From assembly GCF_002154575.1 (NCBI RefSeq), contig NZ_MUBA01000222.1, forward strand, positions 1 through 33,936: a DNA stretch of 33,936 bases, in the 5' to 3' direction. Below are positions 22,514-30,645 of this stretch, piece after piece (within the stretch, counting starts at the first letter, position 1; each line of letters starts with the position of its first letter). A program made the translations under genes and the position numbers. Source of the DNA: Streptomyces bobili. Lineage in GTDB: Bacteria; Actinomycetota; Actinomycetes; Streptomycetales; Streptomycetaceae. The notes under the pieces were generated by a model. It did not search any database. It was not told the origin of the DNA and worked only from the letters and a program-made list of their open reading frames with translations.

Positions 22514-25333
22514 TTACTCGTCGAGCGGTCTGCGGGTCGTGAGCTGGGGGAAGGTGCCGCCGGGTGTGCCGATGGCGCCGCCGTCGGAGGTGTCGCCGGT
22601 GGTTCCGCCGTCGGAGGTGTCCCCGGTGGTGCCCGCGTCGGTGGTGCCGCCCGTGGTGGGGGTGCCGCCGGTGGAGGTGTCTCCGGTGGTGCCGCCGGTG
22701 TCCCCGCCGCCGGTGGTGGGGGTGCCGCCGGTCGTCGTACCGCCGGTGGTGCCGGTGGGGGTGCCGCCGCCGGTCTGGCCCTGGTTCGTGCCGGGGGACT
22801 GGCTGTTCTGGCCGCCGGTGGTGTCGTCCTCGTCGTCCTCCTCGGTCGGCTCGCCGCGGGAGGGTTCGGCGGACGGGTACGCGGTTTCCTCGGAGCCTTC
22901 CTGGATCTGGAGGGTGAAGTCGGTGGGCGGGGTGTCCTTGAGGGCGTTCTTGGTGAACTGGGCCCAGATCTCGGTGGGGGCGCCGCCGCCGTTGATGCGG
23001 GGCAGGCCCATGACGTTGTACAGCGACTTGTGGGCGGCGGTGACCGGGTCCTGGCCCATGACGGCGACGACGGTGGCGAGGTCGGGGGTGTAGCCGGCGA
23101 ACCAGGCGGCGGTGTCCTCCTCGGCGGTGCCGGTCTTGCCCGCGGCGGGGCGGCCGGCGGCGAGGGCCGCGGTGGCGGTGCCGTTCTGGACGACGCTGCG
23201 CAGGACGGAGGTGGTGGTGTCGGCGGCTTCGCGGCTGATGACCTGGGAGGTCTTGCGCTCGGGGAGGTCGAAGACGTCGGCGCCGTTCTTGGTGACCTTG
23301 TCGATCATGGTGTAGGTGCCGTGCCGGCCGTGGTTGGCGAGTGTGGCGTAGGCCTCGGCCATGTCGAGGACGCTGGCGGTGGCCGTGCCGAGGGCGATCG
23401 ACGGGTAGGGCTCCAGGTCGGGCGTGTCGGTGGGCAGGCCGAGGTCGACGGCGGTCTGCTCGACCTTCTCGGGGCCGACGTCGACGGCCATCTGCGCGTA
23501 CACGGCGTTCACGGACTTGTCGGTGGCGCTGCGGACGCTGATGTCGCCGTAGTCGACGTTGTCCTCGTTCTCGGGGGCGTAGCTGCCGCCGCTCCAGCCC
23601 TGTACGGGGCGCTGGTCGGTGCCGTCGTAGATGGTGTTGGGGGTGATGCGGCGGCCGTCCTGGGTCTCGGACTCGTTCTCGACGGCCGAGGTGAAGACGA
23701 AGGGCTTGAAGGTGGAGCCGACCTGGAAGTCCCGGCGGGTGGCGTTGTTCGTGTACTGCTTGACGTAGTCGATGCCGCCGTACAGGGCGAGGACGTTGCC
23801 GGTCTTGGGTTCCACGGCGGCGCCGCCGGCGCGGACGTAGGTGTCGGCCTTGCGGTCCTTCGGGTCGAGTTTGTCCATCAGCTTGTCGTTGACGGCGTCG
23901 ACGAAGGCGTCCTGCTTCTTCTTGTCCAGGGTGGTGGTGATGCGGTAGCCGCCGGCTTCGAGTTCCTCGGGGGTGGCGATCTTGGTGGTGCGGAGGTAGT
24001 CCTTGATGGCGGTGACGAGGTAGCCGCGCTGGCCGGACATGCCGGTGTCGGCGCCGGAGGTCTCCTTGGGGGCGGGGAACTTCAGGCCGGTGCGGTCGGC
24101 CCGGCTGAGCCAGCCCTTGCCGACCATGCCGTCGAGGACGTAGTTCCAGCGGGCTTCGGCGGCCTTGCGGTTCTCGGGGTGGGCGATGACGTCGTACTCA
24201 CTGGGCGCGTTGACGAGGGCGGCGAGGTAGGCGCCCTGGGCGGGGGTGAGTTCGGCGGCGTCGACGCCGTAGTAGGCCTTGGCGGCGGCCTGCATGCCGT
24301 AGGCGTTGCGGCCGAAGTAGCTGGTGTTGAGGTAGCCCTCGAGGATGTCGTCCTTGGAGATCTCGCGGTCCAGCTTGATGGAGATGAAGAACTCCTTCAC
24401 CTTGCGGGTGACGGTCTGTTCCTGTGCGAGGTAGTAGTTCTTCACGTACTGCTGGGTGATCGTGGAGCCGGACTGCTTGCCCTTGCCGGTGGCGGTGTTC
24501 CAGCCGGCCCGGATCATCGCCTTGGGGTCGATGGCGGACTCGGTGTAGAAGTCGCGGTCCTCGGCGGCCAGGACGGCGTGCTGGGCGGCTTTGGAGATCT
24601 GGGAGAGGTCGACGTTCTCGCGGTTGACGGTGCCGTCGCGGGCGATCTCGGTGCCGTCGGCGTAGAGGTAGACGTTGCTCTGCTTGGTGGCGAGGGCGTT
24701 GGCGGGCGGGATCTTGACCATGGAGTAGCCGACGAAGAAGAGGCCGACGACGAGGGCCGCGCCGAGGAGGAGGGTGCCGAGGACCATGCGCCAGGTGGGG
24801 AAGATCCGACGCCAGCCGGTGCGTTTGGGCCGCTTGGGGCGCTTGGCTTTGGCGCCGGCCGCAGGGCCGGCTGCCTGGGGGACGCCGGGAGCTTCGGCGG
24901 ATGCGGCTGCTGAGGCTGCGGCTGCGGCGGCCGGGGAGGTGTAGGCGGCTCGGGGTGTGTGCGCGGCCTTGGGTGTGTGGGCCGGCTCGGGGGTGCGGGG
25001 CGCTTCGGGGATTCGGGCCATTTCGGTGGTACGGGCCGTGTCGGGCGTGCGGGCGGTGTCGGGCGCAGGCGCCGAGCCGGGCGTACGGGCGGCTCCGGTG
25101 GGACCGGTGGGACCGGTGGCCGCCTCGGGTTCGCGTGCCGCTTCGGGTGTCCCGGCGGACTTCGGTGTCCCGGTGGCCGCGGGTGCCTTCGTGGCCTCGG
25201 AGGGCTTGGCCGTCTCGGACGTCCCGGCGGTCTCGGGTGTGCCGGCCGCTTCGGGTGTGCCGGCTGCCTCGGGTGTGCCGGTCGGCCGGCCCTCGGTCGG
25301 CTGCTTCGGCTGCGGCTGCGGCTCGTCGCTCAT
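22514..25333 (-). CDS. Bifunctional penicillin-binding protein (GT51 + transpeptidase)
   Basis: This encodes 939 residues from ATG 25331-25333 (MSDEPQPQPKQPTEG), with AGGAGT about 11 nt upstream; the frame is open to 25489, but that part is Arg-rich and unlike the family. Residues 1-170 are a cytoplasmic low-complexity tail of TPEAAG/TPETAG-like repeats. A basic stretch and one membrane helix follow (about 180-205). The glycosyltransferase 51 domain has the catalytic Glu in AAEDRDFYTE (about residue 257) and GSTITQQYVKNYY. The transpeptidase domain has the nucleophile in GSTFKPF (about 540), SVNAVY and KTGT (about 733). It ends in about 100 residues of Gly/Thr-rich repeats facing outward. It polymerises and crosslinks peptidoglycan. 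Class A architecture is clear; which of the several Streptomyces PBPs it equals is not assigned. Confidence 0.95.
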   Translation of the reverse strand: MSDEPQPQPKQPTEGRPTGTPEAAGTPEAAGTPETAGTSETAKPSEATKAPAATGTPKSAGTPEAAREPEAATGPTGPTGAARTPGSAPAPDTARTPDTARTTEMARIPEAPRTPEPAHTPKAAHTPRAAYTSPAAAAAASAAASAEAPGVPQAAGPAAGAKAKRPKRPKRTGWRRIFPTWRMVLGTLLLGAALVVGLFFVGYSMVKIPPANALATKQSNVYLYADGTEIARDGTVNRENVDLSQISKAAQHAVLAAEDRDFYTESAIDPKAMIRAGWNTATGKGKQSGSTITQQYVKNYYLAQEQTVTRKVKEFFISIKLDREISKDDILEGYLNTSYFGRNAYGMQAAAKAYYGVDAAELTPAQGAYLAALVNAPSEYDVIAHPENRKAAEARWNYVLDGMVGKGWLSRADRTGLKFPAPKETSGADTGMSGQRGYLVTAIKDYLRTTKIATPEELEAGGYRITTTLDKKKQDAFVDAVNDKLMDKLDPKDRKADTYVRAGGAAVEPKTGNVLALYGGIDYVKQYTNNATRRDFQVGSTFKPFVFTSAVENESETQDGRRITPNTIYDGTDQRPVQGWSGGSYAPENEDNVDYGDISVRSATDKSVNAVYAQMAVDVGPEKVEQTAVDLGLPTDTPDLEPYPSIALGTATASVLDMAEAYATLANHGRHGTYTMIDKVTKNGADVFDLPERKTSQVISREAADTTTSVLRSVVQNGTATAALAAGRPAAGKTGTAEEDTAAWFAGYTPDLATVVAVMGQDPVTAAHKSLYNVMGLPRINGGGAPTEIWAQFTKNALKDTPPTDFTLQIQEGSEETAYPSAEPSRGEPTEEDDEDDTTGGQNSQSPGTNQGQTGGGTPTGTTGGTTTGGTPTTGGGDTGGTTGDTSTGGTPTTGGTTDAGTTGDTSDGGTTGDTSDGGAIGTPGGTFPQLTTRRPLDE

Positions 25334-25359
25334 GTGTTGCTCGGACTCCTGTTTCGCCT

Positions 25360-25384
25360 CGTACGTTCCCGTACGTCTCGTACG
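25360..25384. repeat. Three CGTACG palindromes at helical-turn spacing
   Basis: CGTACG occurs at 25360-25365, 25370-25375 and 25379-25384, start-to-start distances of 10 and 9 bp, just upstream of the penicillin-binding protein start. Sites one helical turn apart can mark a cooperative binding region. The rest of the 242-nt divergent gap (25334-25575) holds the promoters of the PBP and of the ABC operon and no gene. Confidence 0.35.
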
Positions 25385-25507
25385 CCTTCTGCGCCCCCTG
25401 TTGAAGACTCTCGCACCATGCGTTCCGTTCCCGGCAATCGGCGCGTGTTGTGCCACACGTGCGGAAGGTGCCCGGAAATGGCGTGGCACGCGAGGGGATC
25501 CGCCCGT

Positions 25508-25513
25508 TAGGCT
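25508..25513 (+). promoter_or_regulatory. Candidate -10 element of the ABC exporter operon
   Basis: TAGGCT lies about 62 nt before the GTG start of the first permease gene. It is the only TAGGnT-type hexamer on this strand in the gap. Confidence 0.35.
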
Positions 25514-25575
25514 CCTGCGCTTCGCCGCGGTGGCGGGACCGGCGCGGGATCGCCGCGGGGGAGGGGGCTGGTGCC

Positions 25576-26376
25576 GTGGGTTCGGTGCGTCTGTACGCGG
25601 CCGTGGCGGCGGGGAGTTTCAGAAGGTACGCGACCTATCGTGCGGCGACGGCGGCGGGGGTGTTCACCAACACCGTTTTCGGCCTGATCCTCGTCTACAC
25701 ATATCTGGCGTTGTGGGACGAACGGCCGCAGCTGGGTGGCTACGACCAGGCCCAGGCGGTGACGTACGTGTGGCTGGGCCAGGCGTTGTTCGCGACTCTC
25801 GCGCTCCAAGGAGGCGGTTTCGAGGCCGAGTTGATGGAGCGGATCCGCACAGGTGCGGTGGCGATCGATCTGTACCGTCCCGCTGATCTGCAACTGTGGT
25901 GGTTCGCGGCCGACTTGGGGCGTTCGTTCTTCCAGTTGCTGGGGCGGGGGGTGATTCCGTTCGCGTTCGGGGCGCTGGTCTTTCCGTCGGCGCTGCCCTC
26001 CGATCCGTGGCTGTGGTTGCGGTTCCTGCTGGCGTTGCTGCTGGCGATGGTGGTGAGTTTCGGTATCCGGTTCCTGGTGGCGTTGAGCGGTTTCTGGCTG
26101 CTGGACGGGACGGGTGCGCTCCAGTTGCTGATGGTGTCCGGGATGTTCTGTACGGGTATGGCGTTGCCGCTGAACGCGTTTCCGGAGCCGTTGGGCGGGA
26201 TCGTGCGGGCGTTGCCGTGGTCGGCGATGCTCCAGATGCCGGCGGACCTGCTGATGGGGGAGACCGGGGCGCTGCGGACGTACGCCTTCCAGGCGGGGTG
26301 GGCGGTGGTGCTGCTGGTGCTGGGGCGGATGGTGCAGGTGGCGGCGACGCGGCGGGTGGTGGTGCAGGGTGGGTGA
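25576..26376 (+). CDS. ABC-2 type exporter permease (DUF990-like), first subunit
   Basis: This encodes 266 residues from GTG 25576 (protein VGSVRLYAAVAAGSF), with a GAGGGGG stretch 8-9 nt upstream; the frame is open to 25450, but the added sequence is Arg/Gly-rich and unlikely to be coding. There are six hydrophobic segments. The N-terminal helix-loop FRRYATYRAATAAGVFTNTVFGLILVYTYLAL and the short amphipathic stretch RIRTGAVAIDLYRPADLQLWW are typical of the DUF990/COG4587 permease group. It pairs with the next gene as a heterodimeric permease and with the ATPase at 27294. The substrate is unknown; relatives are annotated as exporters. It overlaps the following gene by 8 nt, so translation is coupled. 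Confidence 0.88.
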   Translation: MGSVRLYAAVAAGSFRRYATYRAATAAGVFTNTVFGLILVYTYLALWDERPQLGGYDQAQAVTYVWLGQALFATLALQGGGFEAELMERIRTGAVAIDLYRPADLQLWWFAADLGRSFFQLLGRGVIPFAFGALVFPSALPSDPWLWLRFLLALLLAMVVSFGIRFLVALSGFWLLDGTGALQLLMVSGMFCTGMALPLNAFPEPLGGIVRALPWSAMLQMPADLLMGETGALRTYAFQAGWAVVLLVLGRMVQVAATRRVVVQGG

Positions 26377-27220
26377 GACCGGCGGGATGGGTGAGAAGGG
26401 CCGCGCGCGGTACGGGCTGCGGGAGGGGTGGCGGGCGTACCGGCTGATCGCCGGGATGTGGATCCGTTCGACGATGGCCTACCGGTTGTCCTTCGCGATG
26501 ACGCTGGTGAGCGGCCTGCTGGTGACGGGGCTGGACTTTGTCGCGATCTTGCTGATGTTCTCGCGGGTCGATGCGCTCGGCGGCTACTCGCTGCCGGAGG
26601 TGGCCTTCCTGTACGGCCTGTCCGCGACCTCGTTCGGGATCGCGGACCTGGTGATCGGTTCGGCGGGCCGGCTGGGTTCGCGGGTGCGGGACGGCACGCT
26701 CGACACGCTGCTGGTGCGGCCGGCGCCGGTGCTGGCGCAGGTGGCGGCGGACCGGTTCGCGTTGCGCCGGGTGTCCCGGATCACGCAGGGGGCGCTCGTG
26801 CTGGCGTACGCGCTGGCGGCGACGGACGTCGACTGGACGGTGGCCAAGGTGCTGCTGGTGCCGGTGACGCTGGTGAGCGGCGCGGTGATCTTCGGTGCGG
26901 TGCTGGTGGCGGGGGCGGCGTTCCAGTTCGTGGCGCAGGACGCGGCGGAGGTGCAGAGCGCGTTCACGTACGGCGGTCAGACGCTGCTCCAGTATCCGCC
27001 GACGGTGTTCGGGAAGGAGTTGGTGCGTGCGGTGACGTTCGTGTTCCCGCTGGCCTTCGTCAACTGGGTGCCGGCGGCGTATGTGCTGGACCGGCCGTAT
27101 CCGCTGGACCTGCCGGAGTGGACGGCGTACGCCCCGCCGCTGGTGGCGGTGGCCTGTTGCGCGCTGGCGGGACTGGCCTGGCGGGCCGGGCTGAGGTCGT
27201 ATCGGAGTACGGGAAGTTAG
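26369..27220 (+). CDS. ABC-2 type exporter permease (DUF990-like), second subunit
   Basis: This encodes 283 residues from GTG 26369; ATG 26387 (MGEKGRARYG) is an alternative start. There are six hydrophobic segments. Conserved features parallel the first subunit: WIRSTMAYRLSFAMTLVSGLLVTGLDFVAIL, then RVRDGTLDTLLVRPAPVLAQV in the loop after helix 3. Near the C-terminus are FVFPLAFVNWVPAAYVLDRP and a last helix ending in a basic tail. It should form the membrane pore with the upstream gene product. Overlap with the upstream gene and a 73-nt gap to the ATPase start indicate one operon. The gap contains a 13-bp direct repeat, CGGAGTACGGGAA (27203 and 27266). Confidence 0.88.
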   Translation: MGETGGMGEKGRARYGLREGWRAYRLIAGMWIRSTMAYRLSFAMTLVSGLLVTGLDFVAILLMFSRVDALGGYSLPEVAFLYGLSATSFGIADLVIGSAGRLGSRVRDGTLDTLLVRPAPVLAQVAADRFALRRVSRITQGALVLAYALAATDVDWTVAKVLLVPVTLVSGAVIFGAVLVAGAAFQFVAQDAAEVQSAFTYGGQTLLQYPPTVFGKELVRAVTFVFPLAFVNWVPAAYVLDRPYPLDLPEWTAYAPPLVAVACCALAGLAWRAGLRSYRSTGS

Positions 27221-27293
27221 CGAAGTGAGCGCGGTCCGGCGAGTTGCGGGAGTCCAGGAATCAAGCGGAGTACGGGAAAGCGGGGGAGTCGTG

Positions 27294-28280
27294 GTGGACG
27301 CGTTCATCGAACTCGACGGGGTCGAGAAGGTCTTCGACGTGCGTCGGCGTACGGGGTTTCTCCGCAGGGAGCGGCGGCAGGTGCGGGCGGTGGACGGGCT
27401 GTCGTTCACCGTGGCGCGTGGCGAGATCGTCGGGTACATCGGGCCGAACGGCGCTGGGAAGTCGACGACGATCAAGATGCTGACGGGCATCCTCACCCCG
27501 AGCGGCGGCCGGCTGCGGGTGGCGGGCATCGACCCCGCCCGTGAGCGGACCAGGCTCGCCCATCGCATCGGGGTGGTGTTCGGGCAGCGGACGACGCTGT
27601 GGTGGGACCTTCCGCTGATCGACTCCTACCGGCTCGCCCACCGCATGTACCGCATCCCGGACGCCCGTTACCGCGAGAACCTGGACCGGCTCGTCGAACT
27701 CCTCGACCTGGAGAGCCTGTTGGAGGTGCCGGTGCGGCAGCTGTCGCTCGGCCAGCGGATGCGGGGCGACATCGCGGCGGCGCTGCTGCACGACCCCGAG
27801 GTCCTCTACCTCGACGAGCCGACGATCGGCCTCGACGTCGTCTCCAAGGCCCGGGTGCGGGAGTTCCTGGGCGAGCTGAACACCGAGCGCGGCACGACGG
27901 TCCTGCTCACCACCCATGACCTCCAGGACATCGAGCGGCTCTGCTCCCGTGTGATGGTCATCGACCACGGCCGCATGATGTACGACGGCCCGCTCGCCGG
28001 GCTGCACGAGGCCGGGGAGAGCGAACGGACCCTGGTCGTGGACCTGGAGAGGGAACTCCCGCCCATCGACGTGGGCCCGGCGGCACGGGTCGTACGGGTG
28101 GAGGGGCCGCGTCAGTGGCTGGCCTTCCCGGCGTCGGAGTCGGCGGCCCCGCTGGTGGCGCGGATCGCGGCGGAGCATCCGCTGGTGGACCTGTCGGTGC
28201 GGGAGCCGGACATCGAGGCGGTGATCGGCCGCATGTACGCGGACCGGGAGACCGTAGTGCCGGGCGCGAGGAACTCGTAG
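27294..28280 (+). CDS. ABC transporter ATP-binding protein (COG4586-like)
   Basis: This encodes 328 residues from GTG 27294, with GGGGGAG 5 nt upstream; the frame is open to a GTG at 27225 that has no ribosome site. The nucleotide-binding motifs are Walker A GPNGAGKST, the Q-loop region VVFGQRTTLWWDLPL, the signature LSLGQRMRGD, Walker B VLYLDEPTIGLD and the switch His in LLTTHDLQDI. The long Q-loop segment FGQRTTLWWDLP and the extra C-terminal domain (after about residue 240) are characteristic of the ATPases paired with DUF990 permeases. It powers the exporter formed by the two upstream genes. Its stop codon overlaps the -10 element of the next gene. Confidence 0.93.
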   Translation: MDAFIELDGVEKVFDVRRRTGFLRRERRQVRAVDGLSFTVARGEIVGYIGPNGAGKSTTIKMLTGILTPSGGRLRVAGIDPARERTRLAHRIGVVFGQRTTLWWDLPLIDSYRLAHRMYRIPDARYRENLDRLVELLDLESLLEVPVRQLSLGQRMRGDIAAALLHDPEVLYLDEPTIGLDVVSKARVREFLGELNTERGTTVLLTTHDLQDIERLCSRVMVIDHGRMMYDGPLAGLHEAGESERTLVVDLERELPPIDVGPAARVVRVEGPRQWLAFPASESAAPLVARIAAEHPLVDLSVREPDIEAVIGRMYADRETVVPGARNS

Positions 28281-28283
28281 GCT
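28278..28283 (+). promoter_or_regulatory. -10 element of the DUF1707 gene, overlapping the ATPase stop codon
   Basis: TAGGCT includes the TAG stop of the upstream ATPase gene and ends 7 nt before the ATG at 28291, with no Shine-Dalgarno site between. This geometry predicts a leaderless transcript. Confidence 0.5.
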
Positions 28284-28290
28284 GCTGTGC

Positions 28291-28983
28291 ATGACCGACG
28301 ACGCAGTCCCGGACCTCCGTGCCTCCGACGCCGACCGTGAGCGTGTCGCCGAGGTCCTGCGGGACGCCCTGGCAGAGGGTCGGCTCGACATGGCGGAGTT
28401 CGAGGAGCGGCTGGACGCGACGTACCGGGCGCGGACGTACGGCGAGCTGACGCCGATCACCCGTGACCTGCCCGCGGCCGGGGTGGCTCCGCCGGCCGCC
28501 GTGTCCCTGCACAAGAGCGCGGCGCGGGGCGACGGTGAGGTGGACGGGGCGTGGGCCGGGCGGATCGTGGGCGGCGAGGGGTCGTCCACGTGGGCCGTGG
28601 CCGTCATGTCCGGGTTCCAGCGCAAGGGGCGCTGGACGGTGCCCCGGCGGTTCACCGGCTTCGCGTTCTGGGGCGGCGGGGAGATCGATCTGCGCGAGGC
28701 GGACTTCGCGGCCGGGGAGGTCGTGATCAACTGCGTCGCCATCATGGGCGGGATGAACGTCGTGGTGCCGCCCGGGGTCGAGGTGGTGGTGCGGGGGATC
28801 GGGATCATGGGCGGCTTCGACCACCGTGAGCAGGGGGTGCCGGCCGCGGCGGGCGCTCCGCGGGTGGTGATCACGGGGTTCGCGTTCTGGGGCGGGGGGG
28901 GGGTGGACCGCAAGCGGAGGCGGAACCGGGGCGATCGGGAGTTGCCGCGGGGCCGGGACAGGCACCGTCACTTGGGCCACTGA
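28291..28983 (+). CDS. DUF1707 protein with C-terminal LiaF-like beta domain
   Basis: This encodes 230 residues. Residues 8-60 match DUF1707: LRASDADRERVAEVLRDALAEGRLDMAEFEERLDATYRARTYGEL. The C-terminal half resembles the cell-wall-active-antibiotics response (LiaF-type) beta repeats: SGFQRKGRWTVPRRFTGFAFWGGGEIDLREADF, VINCVAIMGGMNVVVPPGVEVVVRGIGIMGGFD, and a last copy VVITGFAFWGGGGVD, then a basic Arg/His tail. No membrane helix is visible, so it is probably cytoplasmic or peripheral. A run of ten G at 28894-28903 lies in the last beta repeat; a slip there would change the C-terminus. It adjoins the ABC operon but probably has its own promoter. Function unknown; LiaF-like proteins act in envelope-stress signalling. 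Confidence 0.85.
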   Translation: MTDDAVPDLRASDADRERVAEVLRDALAEGRLDMAEFEERLDATYRARTYGELTPITRDLPAAGVAPPAAVSLHKSAARGDGEVDGAWAGRIVGGEGSSTWAVAVMSGFQRKGRWTVPRRFTGFAFWGGGEIDLREADFAAGEVVINCVAIMGGMNVVVPPGVEVVVRGIGIMGGFDHREQGVPAAAGAPRVVITGFAFWGGGGVDRKRRRNRGDRELPRGRDRHRHLGH

Positions 28984-29040
28984 GCCGGGCTGGGCAGGTC
29001 AGGTCAGGTCAGGGCGGTCAGGGCTGTGCGGGCTCGGGCG

Positions 29041-30468
29041 TCACAACTGCGCCCGCTCGGCCCCCTTCAGCTGGCTCCACTTGATCAGTTGGGCCATCTT
29101 GCGGTAGCCCCTGTCGCTGGGGTGGAGATGGTCGCCGGAGTCGTACTCCGACTTGAGGCGGCGGGGGTCGTAGGGGTCGTGCATCGCCCGGTCGACGTCC
29201 ACGACGGTGTCGTAGACCGACCCGGAGCGGATCTCCGCGTTGATCCGGCGCCGTACGTCCTCGCGGGCGTCGGTGTAGCCGCGGTGGCCGCGGAAGGGGA
29301 GCAGGGTGGTGCCGACGGCCTTGATGCCGTGGGCGTGGGCGCGGCGGACCAGGTCGCGCAGGCCGTCGAGGACGGCGTCGGGGTCGGCGGTGTCGCGGCT
29401 GCGGAGGATGTCGTTGACGCCGAGGTCGATGACGACGACCTTGACGTGGGGCCGGTCGAGGACGTCCCGGTCGAAGCGGTCCAGCCCGCTGGGGTTGTCG
29501 GCGGGCCGGCCCCCTCCGCCGGTGAGGACGCGGTTGCCGCTGATGCCGGCGTTGACGACGCCGTAGCGAGGGGCGTCGTCGTCCCGGTCGGAGAGGGCCG
29601 CGCGGAGCCGGTCGGCGAGGGCGTCGGGCCAGCGGCGGTTGGCGCCGGGGGTGGAGGTGGAGCCGTCGGTGATGGAGTCGCCGAAGGCGACGACGGTGCC
29701 GCCGGCCTCCTCGCTGAGGACGTCCAGCGCGGTGAGGTAGCGCCAGGAGGTGCTCTGTCCGGTGTACGGCGTTCCGGTGACGTCGGCGGTGTGCTCGCCG
29801 TCGGCGACGTAGCTGGTCTGCTGGGCGCGGTGGTGGAAGGTGACCAGGCCTGCGGAGGTCGGGGTGTAGAGGCTGACCAGGACGTCGGTGTCGCCGGGGA
29901 CGGTGAGCGGGACGGTGTCGCTCACGGCCTGTTCGCCCGCCGGGATGCTGATCGCGGGGCGCCCGCCGAAGGTGAGCCGGCGCAGGGTGCCGGGGTCGGC
30001 GGCGGGGCTGTCGTCGTCCGCCGCGACGGCGAGGGTGACGGAGGTGACGGTCAGCGCTCCGGTGCCGTAGAGGTTGGACAGGGTGATGCGGGCACTCGTC
30101 CCTCCGACGCTGGTGTGGACGACGTTGCGCACCGTGCGGCCCGCCGTGCCGTCGGGTTCGGTGAGCGGTTCGCTGCCGACGGGGGCGGCGGCCCAGCTGC
30201 CGACCCACACACCGGTGGAGGCGGCCGCGGCGGAGTGCGGGCCGGTGCGGGAGGAGGCGAGGGTGTCCTGGCCGCGGCGCCCGCCGTCCCCGGCGTCGAC
30301 ACCGATGTATATGGCGGCCGAGAGGCCCACGATCACGGCGAGGACCGCGGAGAGGAGGACGTGATGAGGGAGGTGGTGAGGGAGATGGTGACGGGGGCCG
30401 CGGTGGCCGCTCCGGCGGGCGTGGGGCGCCCCGGACCTCCCGGACCCCTCGCCGTCATGCCTGGTCAT
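29041..30468 (-). CDS. Secreted SGNH/GDSL hydrolase
   Basis: This encodes 475 residues from ATG 30466-30468, with GAGGAG about 11 nt upstream. The N-terminus is long, basic and His-rich, with one hydrophobic segment at about residues 37-57 (HVLLSAVLAVIVGLSAAIYIGV). It may act as a signal peptide or an anchor. A beta-rich N-terminal domain (about 85-250) precedes the SGNH core. Block I is VVAFGDSITDG with nucleophile S265; block II Gly is G308 in NAGISGNR; block III Asn is N352 in DLGVNDI; block V is D446 and H449 in SGDHLHPSDRGY. The enzyme should cleave ester bonds of a carbohydrate or lipid substrate outside the cell; the substrate cannot be inferred. It converges on the DUF1707 gene and is divergent from the DUF445 gene. 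Confidence 0.92.
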   Translation of the reverse strand: MTRHDGEGSGRSGAPHARRSGHRGPRHHLPHHLPHHVLLSAVLAVIVGLSAAIYIGVDAGDGGRRGQDTLASSRTGPHSAAAASTGVWVGSWAAAPVGSEPLTEPDGTAGRTVRNVVHTSVGGTSARITLSNLYGTGALTVTSVTLAVAADDDSPAADPGTLRRLTFGGRPAISIPAGEQAVSDTVPLTVPGDTDVLVSLYTPTSAGLVTFHHRAQQTSYVADGEHTADVTGTPYTGQSTSWRYLTALDVLSEEAGGTVVAFGDSITDGSTSTPGANRRWPDALADRLRAALSDRDDDAPRYGVVNAGISGNRVLTGGGGRPADNPSGLDRFDRDVLDRPHVKVVVIDLGVNDILRSRDTADPDAVLDGLRDLVRRAHAHGIKAVGTTLLPFRGHRGYTDAREDVRRRINAEIRSGSVYDTVVDVDRAMHDPYDPRRLKSEYDSGDHLHPSDRGYRKMAQLIKWSQLKGAERAQL

Positions 30469-30645
30469 GCGGGTGTGTCTCCTCGGACGAGGGAGCGGCG
30501 AGGCTCCGACAGAACATTCAGGAGATCACCGTTGAACTCCCCCACCTGACAGACGCCGGGAACTCCTGTTTCGTTCCAGTAGTCGGACAGGTGGGGACAA
30601 TGGTCGCGTGCGGGGCACGGGGGACCGGGAGCGGGTGGAGAGCGG

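Noticed and set aside
23030..24913. 627-residue open frame antisense to the penicillin-binding protein
   Set aside because: The Gly/Val/Asp-rich translation has no motif and overlaps the transpeptidase and glycosyltransferase core on the other strand.
29026..30549. 507-residue open frame antisense to the SGNH hydrolase
   Set aside because: It is a composition shadow; the minus strand contains all SGNH blocks in order.
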